A stretch of 5,747 bases of DNA from Methanosarcinales archaeon (GTDB taxonomy: Archaea > Halobacteriota > Syntropharchaeia > Alkanophagales > Methanospirareceae): NCBI GenBank assembly GCA_003661125.1, contig QMVO01000125.1, positions 1-5,747 on the forward strand, in the 5' to 3' direction. Made by a program: the position numbers and the translations under genes. How positions within the stretch are numbered: the stretch's first letter is position 1; the number at the start of each line of letters is the position of its first letter. Of this stretch, positions 1-5,559 are shown piece after piece. Below the pieces are notes generated by a model, which was given only the letters and a program-made list of their open reading frames with translations, had not been told where the DNA came from and ran no database searches.

Positions 1-257
1 GTATATGTAGAGATTCCCGCCTCTTCTTCGAGGAATGTTGTGCCCGCTCGCTGGGCACCTCCACCGCCGCCACCAGCGGCTTCACTTGCACCCGCCACCT
101 CAACAAAAGGCGGTGCCACAAGCAAGATAACGCCTTTTCCACCGCCTTCATTTATCCCTTTCTTCACATCTGTCACGCTATACATCGCCACGCTGCTTGC
201 GACCATCACTATGGCAAATAAGATTGCCAATGCTTTCAACCCAACTTTATTTCTCAT
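1..257 (-). CDS. Secreted glycine-rich protein, N-terminal part (runs off window)
   Basis: An open frame of 85 codons starts at ATG 257-255 and continues without a stop to the window edge, so only the N-terminus is seen. It begins with MRNKVGLKALAILFAIVMVA, a short basic head followed by a hydrophobic core (about residues 7-26) typical of a signal peptide or membrane anchor. After it come a charged stretch (DVKKGINEGGGKG), a second short hydrophobic patch (GVILLVAPPFVEVAG), a six-glycine run (residues 62-67) and an acidic segment (FLEEEAG). The start is fixed by a strong Shine-Dalgarno, GAGGTGAT at 274-267, which sits nine bases upstream. The gene lies 129 bases downstream of the large surface-protein gene on the same strand, so co-transcription is possible. 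I do not recognise the family. Export to the cell surface is inferred from the signal sequence and from the neighbour. Confidence 0.8.
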   Translation of the reverse strand, partial: MRNKVGLKALAILFAIVMVASSVAMYSVTDVKKGINEGGGKGVILLVAPPFVEVAGASEAAGGGGGGAQRAGTTFLEEEAGISTY

Positions 258-266
258 TTATTTCAT

Positions 267-274
267 ATCACCTC
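267..274 (-). promoter_or_regulatory. Strong Shine-Dalgarno site deciding the start at 257
   Basis: Read on the minus strand the site is GAGGTGAT, an extended match to the archaeal 16S anti-SD tail. An ATG lies immediately after it at 266-264, but with zero spacing, and it is followed by AAA and TAA. The ATG at 257-255, nine bases downstream, has proper spacing and opens the long frame, so it is the real start. Confidence 0.75.
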
Positions 275-322
275 TTTTTCCTTTTAATCACATATACCCC
301 ATATTAAGCCCCAAATACCCAC

Positions 323-339
323 CCCTGAATAAATCAGGG
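323..339. repeat. Perfect 6-bp hairpin CCCTGA-ATAAA-TCAGGG in the spacer
   Basis: The arms 323-328 and 334-339 are exact inverted complements around a five-base ATAAA loop. On the minus strand it lies about 50 bases downstream of the surface-protein stop and 66 bases upstream of the next start, so it could be a transcript-end or leader structure. No T-run follows on the minus strand, so it is not a classical terminator. Similar CCCTGAATAAATTCAGGG-type hairpins occur at ends of IS200/IS605 elements, but no second end or transposase is visible here. Confidence 0.45.
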
Positions 340-386
340 ACATCTCGGTGTGCAAGGCTTTGTCATATGCATATAAACAGAACAGC

Positions 387-3300
387 TTACTCTTTTCGTT
401 TTTTGCGGGAGATTAGAAATATGAGTCCAAACACAATAGCTACCGGTATAGTGATAGTTGTGAACTCTGGGACGGTTTCGAAGCCTGCATCATTTACATC
501 CATGTCATCAATTGGATCAGTATCCACGTCATAAGCACCATTTCCATTTACATCAACAACGATGTCATATTCTCCGATAACAGCAGAAGTCCAGATCAAT
601 GTCCCAGCAGGAATTTTTCCTGATACATCTGTAGTCACAGTGGTTTCAGTTCCAGTAACACGAGTTGGAATAGTCATGCCATCTGTCCATGTCGTATCAT
701 TAACCACGTAAAGATTATATGTTGTGCTCGCGGCATAACCGCTTCCTATCGCATATACTGATTCACCGAGTGCGAATATATCTTTTATACCTCCTGTAAC
801 ATCAGACGATTCAATATAGATTCCTTTTGTTGCAGATAGGAATTCCTCCCGGCTGAGTTCATTATCTGCAGTAAAAGTATCCTCAAATGTGCCGTCGCCG
901 TCAGAATCTACCTGAACGGTAACCCCCGCTTCACCTTGCGAGAGAGCATTCCAGTCTATCTTATATTGATGTAGTGCGTTGGCTGAAGTGGGAATATCAG
1001 TAGCAGTAAAATTGATGAATTCTCTATCCTTGATAGTAGCTACCCCGAGTCCGTATGAGCCCTCATCTGTACCTTTTACCTCATACGTGAATGAACTAGA
1101 CGAAGAAAGTATCATAACCATCTCCATTTCATCATTATATGTTGAGTTAGGAATTTCTTCTTTTATTTCTCCATTTACTAAACCTGTAACCCTCCCTTGT
1201 GAATCATACACTCTAAGTTCACCGGGACTGCATAAGTGTATAAAAGTAAGATCAGGGGATTCGATGGGAAGGTCAGGCTCTCCGACATAATCCTGCTGAA
1301 AAACGGCTGAATCCACTTCAAAAAAAAGTGGGGGCAATCCTGGACCATCAGGAGAGAAATCACTTCCTGCCATACCATAGGCAATAATTTGTATTGCAGC
1401 TAAATCAGTAACTTCTGTACCTTCGTAGATTTCGTCTTCATAATAGACAACTTTGTATGGGGCGGTACCACCAAATATATTTTTAAATGGGGGTGGATAA
1501 TAATTTACGGTATCATCCAATACCCCTCTTAAATCGGACCATATTGGGTGAATATGCTCCTCATCCCAGAGTAGAATGTTATAATAGCCAATGATTCCTT
1601 CAGTTCTGACATTCATGTATGATACTATGTAAATATCGTCCCCGTTTACATTATCAACCCAGTTATACCATGCTGTAACTCTGGCAAATGGAGATGGAAC
1701 TATTGGTAAGATCGGCTGGATAATAACTTCTGCGACCGTTTTTAGTGGCTCAACTTTGATAACAACATTATCTGTGCCTTTATTTCCATCATCATCCATT
1801 ACTGTCAAGGTTACAGTATAACTTTTAGGATAATCCATTTTTCCCCTAAAACGATGATTAACACTTTCACCTTCTGCCGTAGTACCATCTCCAAAATCCC
1901 AATGATAGCTAACGATTGTTCCATCAGGGTCATACGAGTTAGAGCCATCGAAGGATACTAAATCCCCTGAAGAAACTGACTGATCTTGACCGGCATTGGC
2001 AATTGGCAGTGGATTAGCATAAATATTAGCAGAATCTTTATCAGTTTGACCATCGCCGTCTTTCACCTCCGCCCACACCTCTTTGGCTCCCCCTGTAGCA
2101 AAAGCCCACGCTTTGATTTTGTTTGCAGCATCCCAATCTCCTGAAGAAGTGTTCCAGTCATACCAATCTGTCCATTCTCCCGTTGGATTACCATCTTGAG
2201 AATCATCGCTTGAGAAACGTACTTCTTTAATACCTTGATCATCAGTAGAATCGCCGACATAAATATCAAAAAATTCTCCGACATTGATGTTTGCTATTGG
2301 ATTACCATTCGTTTGAAGTTCAATAGCACAAGTTGGTGGTTGATTTGGTGGTGAAGGAGCAAACGATGGTGACATCAATGGGAAGTTGTCCACACTGCTG
2401 CCGCCAGGGATTGGGTATGGGTTGTCGCCGATGCCGTCGCCGTTGGAGTCGGTTCCGGTGTAGTCGGAGTAGTAGTTGCCCTCGGTGCCAGAGTCCCATG
2501 TGTTGGTGCGGGTGTCGTAGGCATTTTGGGTGTTGTCTATGAGGTTGTTGTGGTAGAGGGTGTTGTTCGAAGAGTACAACAGGAGGGAGATATAGATACC
2601 GTAGGCGTTGTTCGAGTTCGCGGTGTTGCCCGCCAGCATGTTGTTGCTCGAGTCTTTCAAGATGGTGATGCCGTTGTCGTTGTTAGAAGCTGTGTTGTTC
2701 TTCAGTGTGTTGTTGCTCGAATACCACAATTCGATGCCGTCTTGGTTGTTGTCTGATGCAATGTTGTTTTGCAGTATGTTGTTGCTCGAATAATACAGGT
2801 AGAAGCCCCACTCGTTGTTAGATGCCGTGTTGTCCTGCAGTATGTTGTTGCTCGACTTATACAGTTGGATACCGGCGTAGTTGTTGTTAGAAGCTGTGTT
2901 GTTCCGCAGTGTGTTGTTGCTCGAATACCGCAGTTCGATGCCGTCGTGGTCATTGTTAGAAGCTGTGTTGTTCCGTAGTATGTTGCTGTTCAAATACGAC
3001 ATCCTGATGCCGTAGACGTTGTTAGAAGCTGTGTTGTTCTGCAGCGTGTTGCTGTTCGAATGCCACAAACAGATGCCATAGTAGCCGTTGTTCGATGCGA
3101 TGTTGTTTTGCAGTATGTTGTTGCTTGAATAGCCCAAGAAGATGCCATCGTCGTTGTTAGAAGCTGTGTTGTTCCGCAGCGTGTTGTTGCTCGAATAATA
3201 CAGGTAGATGCCGTAGCTGTTGTTCGATACGATGTTGTTAGATAAGGTACAATGATCTGCACCACTAAGATGTATTCCAGCATTTGGCCATTCTGTTGCT

Positions 3301-3656
3301 CCTTCCACCGTAAACCCACTTATATTCACATGATTCGCGGTTATCTCAAAAACATGGTCACTTGGATTTGCTGCCTGAACAATCGTTGAATAAGCTCCAT
3401 TCTCAGATCGGATCGTTAAACGCTTGTTCACATCTACATTCTCGTGATAAGTTCCATCCTTTACGATTATCGTATCTCCGTCATTTGCAGCATCCACCGC
3501 CTCCTGAATACTCGTAAAATCTGCTCCACCAGAATCATCAACATACCATGTTATTGCCGCCGCTACTGGCACAACTCCCGCAAACATCGCCCAAACCGTC
3601 AACAAAACAAAAGTACATGCAAAGACCTTAGACACAACACAGTTCTCTTTTTTCAT
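387..3656 (-). CDS. Large archaeal surface protein: NosD-type beta-helix, PKD domain, PEF-CTERM anchor
   Basis: This intact 1089-residue protein is predicted to be exported and tethered at the cell surface. Residues 11-34 form a signal-peptide core ending in VPVAAA. Residues 36-115 open a pectate-lyase-like fold (TWYVDDSGGADFTSIQEAV, then GDTIIVKDGTYHENV). Residues 135-373 carry eleven parallel beta-helix repeats of the SNNTLRNNTASNN..GI.L type, followed by the NosD-style tail NYYSDYTGTDSNGDGIGDNP. An Ig-like segment spans about 438-548 and a PKD domain about 552-637, with the signature WDFGDG at 586-591. About 638-1050 is unassigned. The C-terminus has VPEF, a hydrophobic helix (about 1067-1083) and RKKRKE, the PEF-CTERM archaeosortase signal. 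Acidic calcium-type loops (DSNGDGIGD, DSDGDGTFED, DVNGNGAYD) are visible. The ATG at 3656 is preferred because GGGTGA lies five bases upstream. An in-frame GTG at 3665 would sit inside that site. Adhesion or S-layer association is inferred. Confidence 0.9.
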   Translation of the reverse strand: MKKENCVVSKVFACTFVLLTVWAMFAGVVPVAAAITWYVDDSGGADFTSIQEAVDAANDGDTIIVKDGTYHENVDVNKRLTIRSENGAYSTIVQAANPSDHVFEITANHVNISGFTVEGATEWPNAGIHLSGADHCTLSNNIVSNNSYGIYLYYSSNNTLRNNTASNNDDGIFLGYSSNNILQNNIASNNGYYGICLWHSNSNTLQNNTASNNVYGIRMSYLNSNILRNNTASNNDHDGIELRYSSNNTLRNNTASNNNYAGIQLYKSSNNILQDNTASNNEWGFYLYYSSNNILQNNIASDNNQDGIELWYSSNNTLKNNTASNNDNGITILKDSSNNMLAGNTANSNNAYGIYISLLLYSSNNTLYHNNLIDNTQNAYDTRTNTWDSGTEGNYYSDYTGTDSNGDGIGDNPYPIPGGSSVDNFPLMSPSFAPSPPNQPPTCAIELQTNGNPIANINVGEFFDIYVGDSTDDQGIKEVRFSSDDSQDGNPTGEWTDWYDWNTSSGDWDAANKIKAWAFATGGAKEVWAEVKDGDGQTDKDSANIYANPLPIANAGQDQSVSSGDLVSFDGSNSYDPDGTIVSYHWDFGDGTTAEGESVNHRFRGKMDYPKSYTVTLTVMDDDGNKGTDNVVIKVEPLKTVAEVIIQPILPIVPSPFARVTAWYNWVDNVNGDDIYIVSYMNVRTEGIIGYYNILLWDEEHIHPIWSDLRGVLDDTVNYYPPPFKNIFGGTAPYKVVYYEDEIYEGTEVTDLAAIQIIAYGMAGSDFSPDGPGLPPLFFEVDSAVFQQDYVGEPDLPIESPDLTFIHLCSPGELRVYDSQGRVTGLVNGEIKEEIPNSTYNDEMEMVMILSSSSSFTYEVKGTDEGSYGLGVATIKDREFINFTATDIPTSANALHQYKIDWNALSQGEAGVTVQVDSDGDGTFEDTFTADNELSREEFLSATKGIYIESSDVTGGIKDIFALGESVYAIGSGYAASTTYNLYVVNDTTWTDGMTIPTRVTGTETTVTTDVSGKIPAGTLIWTSAVIGEYDIVVDVNGNGAYDVDTDPIDDMDVNDAGFETVPEFTTITIPVAIVFGLIFLISRKKRKE
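390..470 (-). other. PEF-CTERM sorting signal of the surface protein
   Basis: The last 27 residues show the three-part archaeosortase signal: the motif PEF, a hydrophobic stretch TITIPVAIVFGLIFLI, and a basic tail RKKRKE. By family knowledge PEF-CTERM proteins are cut and re-anchored by a dedicated archaeosortase (ArtC type). No such enzyme gene is present in this window. Confidence 0.85.
1746..2009 (-). other. PKD domain coding segment
   Basis: This segment encodes PIANAGQDQSVSSGDLVSFD, then SYDPDGTIVSYHWDFGDGT, and ends with YTVTLTVMDDDGNKGTDNVV, the full order of PKD hallmarks (strand A, DPDG, WDFGDG, YTVTLTV). PKD domains are common spacer or interaction modules in archaeal surface proteins. 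Only one copy is present here. Confidence 0.9.
2538..3254 (-). repeat. Eleven tandem repeats of about 66-69 bp encoding the beta-helix
   Basis: On the plus strand the unit recurs as blocks such as AGAAGCTGTGTTGTTCCGCA followed by GTGTTGTTGCTCGAATA, seen near 2687, 2890, 2959, 3025 and 3160 with few changes. At protein level each unit reads roughly SNN-T/I-L-x-NN-T/I-ASNN-xx-GI-x-L-xx-S and is 21-26 residues long, giving one coil of a parallel beta-helix. The similarity is at DNA level as well as protein level, which points to tandem duplication within the gene. Every length change visible is a multiple of three, so the frame is kept. Confidence 0.9.
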
Positions 3657-3660
3657 GCTT

Positions 3661-3667
3661 TTCACCC
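3661..3667 (-). promoter_or_regulatory. Shine-Dalgarno site of the surface protein
   Basis: On the minus strand GGGTGAA lies five bases before ATG 3656-3654. It contains GGTGA, a match to the anti-SD. The alternative GTG start at 3665 falls inside this site, which argues for the ATG. Confidence 0.6.
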
Positions 3668-3698
3668 TTATGGCTTGTTCTTACCCCTTCACCCCTTT
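3661..3698 (-). repeat. Three SD-like repeats in the leader of the surface protein
   Basis: On the minus strand the leader reads AAAGGGGTGAA (3698-3688), AAGGGGTAA (3689-3681, sharing two bases with the first) and AAGGGTGAA (3669-3661). The last copy is the functional-looking ribosome site. The others have no start codon at a usable distance. They could be standby ribosome sites or a protein-binding array; nothing in the sequence decides this. Confidence 0.5.
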
Positions 3699-3747
3699 GT
3701 CCGCTTCGCTATCGAGCTAACTGAATACTTCGATGGATATTTTATAA

Positions 3748-3755
3748 TTTATAAA
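3748..3755 (-). promoter_or_regulatory. Archaeal TATA box (TTTATAAA) for the surface protein
   Basis: TTTATAAA is a textbook TATA box and is its own reverse complement. With the usual 25-base offset, transcription on the minus strand would start near 3725, giving a leader of roughly 70 bases that includes the SD-like repeats. The expected purine-rich BRE upstream is not obvious (CTATTTG precedes it). A second candidate, TTATAAAA, overlaps it just downstream. Because the box is symmetrical it could in principle also serve the plus strand. Confidence 0.5.
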
Positions 3756-3868
3756 CAAATAGAACGTGCCGAAGTCTTTTCTCGTCCCCTCCCCTACTTT
3801 CGCCTCTGTTTCTCCCATATGCCCTCGAGGTAATAAAGAAAATTGTTAAATCAATATAAAAGCTTTTC

Positions 3869-3890
3869 TATTTTTTCACACGAAAAAATA
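3869..3890. repeat. Perfect 9-bp inverted repeat with 4-base loop
   Basis: TATTTTTTC (3869-3877), loop ACAC, GAAAAAATA (3882-3890): all nine pairs are exact. A ten-base palindrome AAAAGCTTTT lies just to its left at 3858-3867. It lies about 30 bases before the start of the transposase relic, so it may mark or lie near that element's left end. It could also be an AT-rich terminator-like structure or a regulator site. Confidence 0.6.
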
Positions 3891-3922
3891 TTTGATATTA
3901 CAACATCGTTGAGCTTGGATAA

Positions 3923-4779
3923 ATGAGCATGAATAAAAAGCTATCGGTTTGGGGGTTGGTAATGTAGCAACTGCGGTGAAGGGACTTGGATTGGAACAGA
4001 AGGTGACAGAAGCAGTGATCCAGAAAGCGGATGAGGAGCTAGTTGAGAAGTATTGTATTGTAGGGAAATGTATGCCAGAGGTAATGGCAAGAGCAGATAC
4101 CAGCGTGCTGGCAGTGTAGAACGCCATCCTGTGACACCAGTGGGAAAACTCAATCTCAAGTTGCACAGGGTCAAGGATAAAGAGGAAGAGAAGATTTTCT
4201 TGCTCGTGGAAGACCGAATAGAATCTGATGGAAAGAAGATTTATCAAGAAGACATTTCCGTGATCAGCGCCGAACTTGCTACTAAGATGACCTATCGAGA
4301 TGCGGTTAAAGAGGGCAAGCAGTTCGTGAAAGACTTCCCTTCCACCTGCACCATAAACCGAAGGGTTAAAGGTGAAAGAAGCTTTCAGTTGGATTTAATC
4401 CATCTGCTCCGCGATACCAGCTTTAAGCTATGCAGGATGGAGAAATGACGCTGGAAGATAGAAAGGGGATAATTCGCAGATTGGAATCTGTCCCTTTTGC
4501 ACTGAAGAATTCGGCGGAGAAACATAGAGTGAATAAGGATTTATACGCGCTAAAGAGAAGGACAAGGGAAGAAAGGTTCCGTGGAATTCAAATCTTATAG
4601 AACGGCTGATGGGAGAGATATCAAAGAGGACAAAACATAAGTGGATGAGATGGACCACTAAAGGTCTGGAGACAATTCTCAACCTCATTCTAACGAGGTA
4701 TGTATCTGAAGAATCTTACGAGGTGTTTAAGCACAGGATGATGAAAAGTGATAACTTAAAATTTATAAAGGGAGGTTGA
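3923..4779 (+). pseudogene. Degraded ISH6-type (IS256/MULE-like DDE) transposase
   Basis: Pieces of one transposase lie in order but in changing frames. MSMNKKLSV starts at 3923. A second frame gives GVGNVATAVKGLGLEQKV and EELVEKY from about 3946 to 4060. A third gives RYQRAGSVERHPVTPVGKL, KKIYQEDISVISAELATKMT and STCTINRRV (about 4086-4368), then DLIHLLRDTSFKL. The first frame returns with MQDGEMTLEDRKGIIRRLES (about 4427-4575). The second frame returns with VPWNSNLIERLMGEISKR, ending in KSDNLKFIKGG and TGA at 4777. The ordering, the TPVGKL, ELATKMTYRD and TINRRV motifs, and the C-terminal NLIERLMGE (probable catalytic Glu) match my memory of ISH6-group transposases. The stretch between TINRRV and the HLLRD motif, which should hold the catalytic aspartates, is missing, as is more before VPWNSN. 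It is certainly inactive. The exact IS family needs a database match. Confidence 0.82.
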
Positions 4780-4794
4780 AATTATATCTGCTGG

Positions 4795-4815
4795 AGGTGA
4801 TTTTTAACACCACCT
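4795..4815. repeat. Quasi-palindrome at the junction of transposase relic and cysS relic
   Basis: AGGTG (4795-4799) and CACCT (4811-4815) are exact inverted arms around ATTTTTAACAC. The site starts 16 bases after the transposase stop and covers the point where the cysteinyl-tRNA synthetase homology is lost. It is a reasonable place for the right end of the insertion sequence. No convincing matching inverted copy was found at the left side, so the assignment is tentative. Confidence 0.35.
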
Positions 4816-5223
4816 ATAATTTAAGCTATTCTTAGCTTGCTCCATTGCGGCTTCAGTATAGTTTATAGGACTGTGATAGTGCGTTGAAACAGACATTAGC
4901 CGCATAGTATCCACCTCCCACTTCTTTAATGTGTCGCGAATCGTTATAAAGTTTCCAAGCGACTTTGACATCATCCTTCCCCCCACATTCAGGAAAACCG
5001 TGTGCAACCAATATTTTGCCATTGGCTCTCTTCTACTTGCAGCTTCCATCTGTGCCATCTCTGCTTCATGATGCGGAAAAATCAGATATTGTGCGCCGCC
5101 ACGAAGATCGTATTGTGGTCCAAACTCTGTTTCTGTTATTGCTGTATTCTCTATGTGCCAGCCAGGTCGCCCTCTGCCCAGTTCAGATTCCCAGTACGGT
5201 TCTTCTTGCTTTTCGACCGGATT
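4804..5223 (-). pseudogene. cysS: Cysteinyl-tRNA synthetase fragment (central catalytic part only)
   Basis: A 139-codon open stretch reads through EPYWESELGRGRPGWHIE, FGPQYDLRGG, LIFPHHEAEMAQMEAAS, KYWLHTVFLNVGGRMMSKSL and GNFITIRDTLKKW to STHYHSPINYTEAAMEQA. This is the core of class I CysRS, which charges tRNA-Cys. A full enzyme is about 450-500 residues. Here the N-terminal half with the HIGH motif and the C-terminal tRNA-binding part are absent. Key positions have changed: HIEC, whose Cys binds zinc in the family, is HIEN (5148-5146), and KMSKS is MMSKS (4974-4960). An in-frame TAA at 5226-5224 precedes the fragment, and the usual DFALWKK-like segment after NP is missing. The right-hand end of the transposase relic abuts its 3' end. 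It is probably a decayed duplicate or a gene broken by insertion and deletion; a working cysS should exist elsewhere. Confidence 0.88.
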
Positions 5224-5225
5224 TT

Positions 5226-5277
5226 ACCCCCCCATTTTTATCCCCCTTCCCCTTTCTTCTTCTCCCCTCTCTTTCAC
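5226..5277 (-). other. Polypurine tract upstream of the cysS relic, possibly its decayed linker
   Basis: The minus strand from 5277 to 5227 is almost pure purine and ends in seven G. In the cysS frame it reads VKERGEEERGRGIKMGG and then hits TAA at 5226-5224. Charged Glu/Arg-rich linkers occur just before the NP..FALWK region of CysRS, so this may be the same gene continued past a nonsense change. The frame loses any resemblance further upstream. It could also be plain low-complexity DNA. Confidence 0.4.
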
Positions 5278-5559
5278 ATATATTTTCGGCAATTTGTGTA
5301 AATTTTTCTTACTTTAAAAGTTTGTCGATTTAATGGAGCTTGTAGAAAAAATATTATAGTTCCTATTTTAAAATCATCGTATTTCCTTCTGTGAGAGGGA
5401 TCGGTGGTAAAGGAAAGTGTGCAGATTATGGAGCATCAGCCTGGAAAGGACGTCTTTTGCCGCCATCTCTGTGGTACGCGTCCTCTTTTTGCTGCGATTT
5501 CTACAAAGGTCAAGTTTCATTTTTGCTTATTTATGAAACAGCTTTAGAGATGAATTTTG
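5278..5559. other. Spacer without a recognisable gene
   Basis: This 282-base stretch is AT-rich at 5278-5385 and mixed afterwards. Only short frames occur: a 61-codon plus-strand frame from 5391 that overlaps the neighbouring coding end, and a 48-codon minus-strand frame from 5520 to 5374 without a ribosome site. Neither resembles a known protein. The only structure noted is the hairpin at 5514-5539. Confidence 0.5.
5514..5539 (-). terminator. Weak hairpin 21 bases after the partial gene's stop
   Basis: GTTTCAT (5514-5520) and ATGAAAC (5533-5539) pair exactly over a 12-base AT-rich loop. Read on the minus strand it follows the stop at 5560 by about 20 bases, a suitable place for a transcript end. 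There is no T-run behind it, so its role is uncertain. Confidence 0.3.

Noticed and set aside
40..534. Plus-strand frame of 164 codons at the left end.
   Set aside because: It crosses the antisense of two real minus-strand genes and their spacer. Its Pro/Ser/Thr-rich composition is the shadow of Gly/Lys-rich coding, and it has no ribosome site or family resemblance.
2333..2978. Several plus-strand open frames opposite the repeat array (for example Val-rich and Cys/Arg-rich peptides).
   Set aside because: They are antisense shadows of the repetitive Asn-rich coding sequence, are low-complexity, and lie inside a clear intact gene.
2538..3254. Tandem repeats as a CRISPR array.
   Set aside because: The repeats are contiguous, in-frame coding units of one beta-helix protein, without unique spacers of constant length.
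3876..4247. Minus-strand frames opposite the transposase relic.
   Set aside because: The plus strand carries collinear transposase motifs. The minus-strand frames are Ser/Pro/Phe-rich shadows.
4965..5333. Plus-strand frames opposite the cysS relic.
   Set aside because: The minus strand shows unmistakable CysRS motifs through this stretch, and the plus-strand peptides are Pro/Phe/Leu-rich shadows of the polypurine tract.
5374..5520. Minus-strand 48-codon frame (MKLDLCRNRSKK...).
   Set aside because: Its start falls in the arm of an AT-rich hairpin with no Shine-Dalgarno, and the peptide resembles nothing known.
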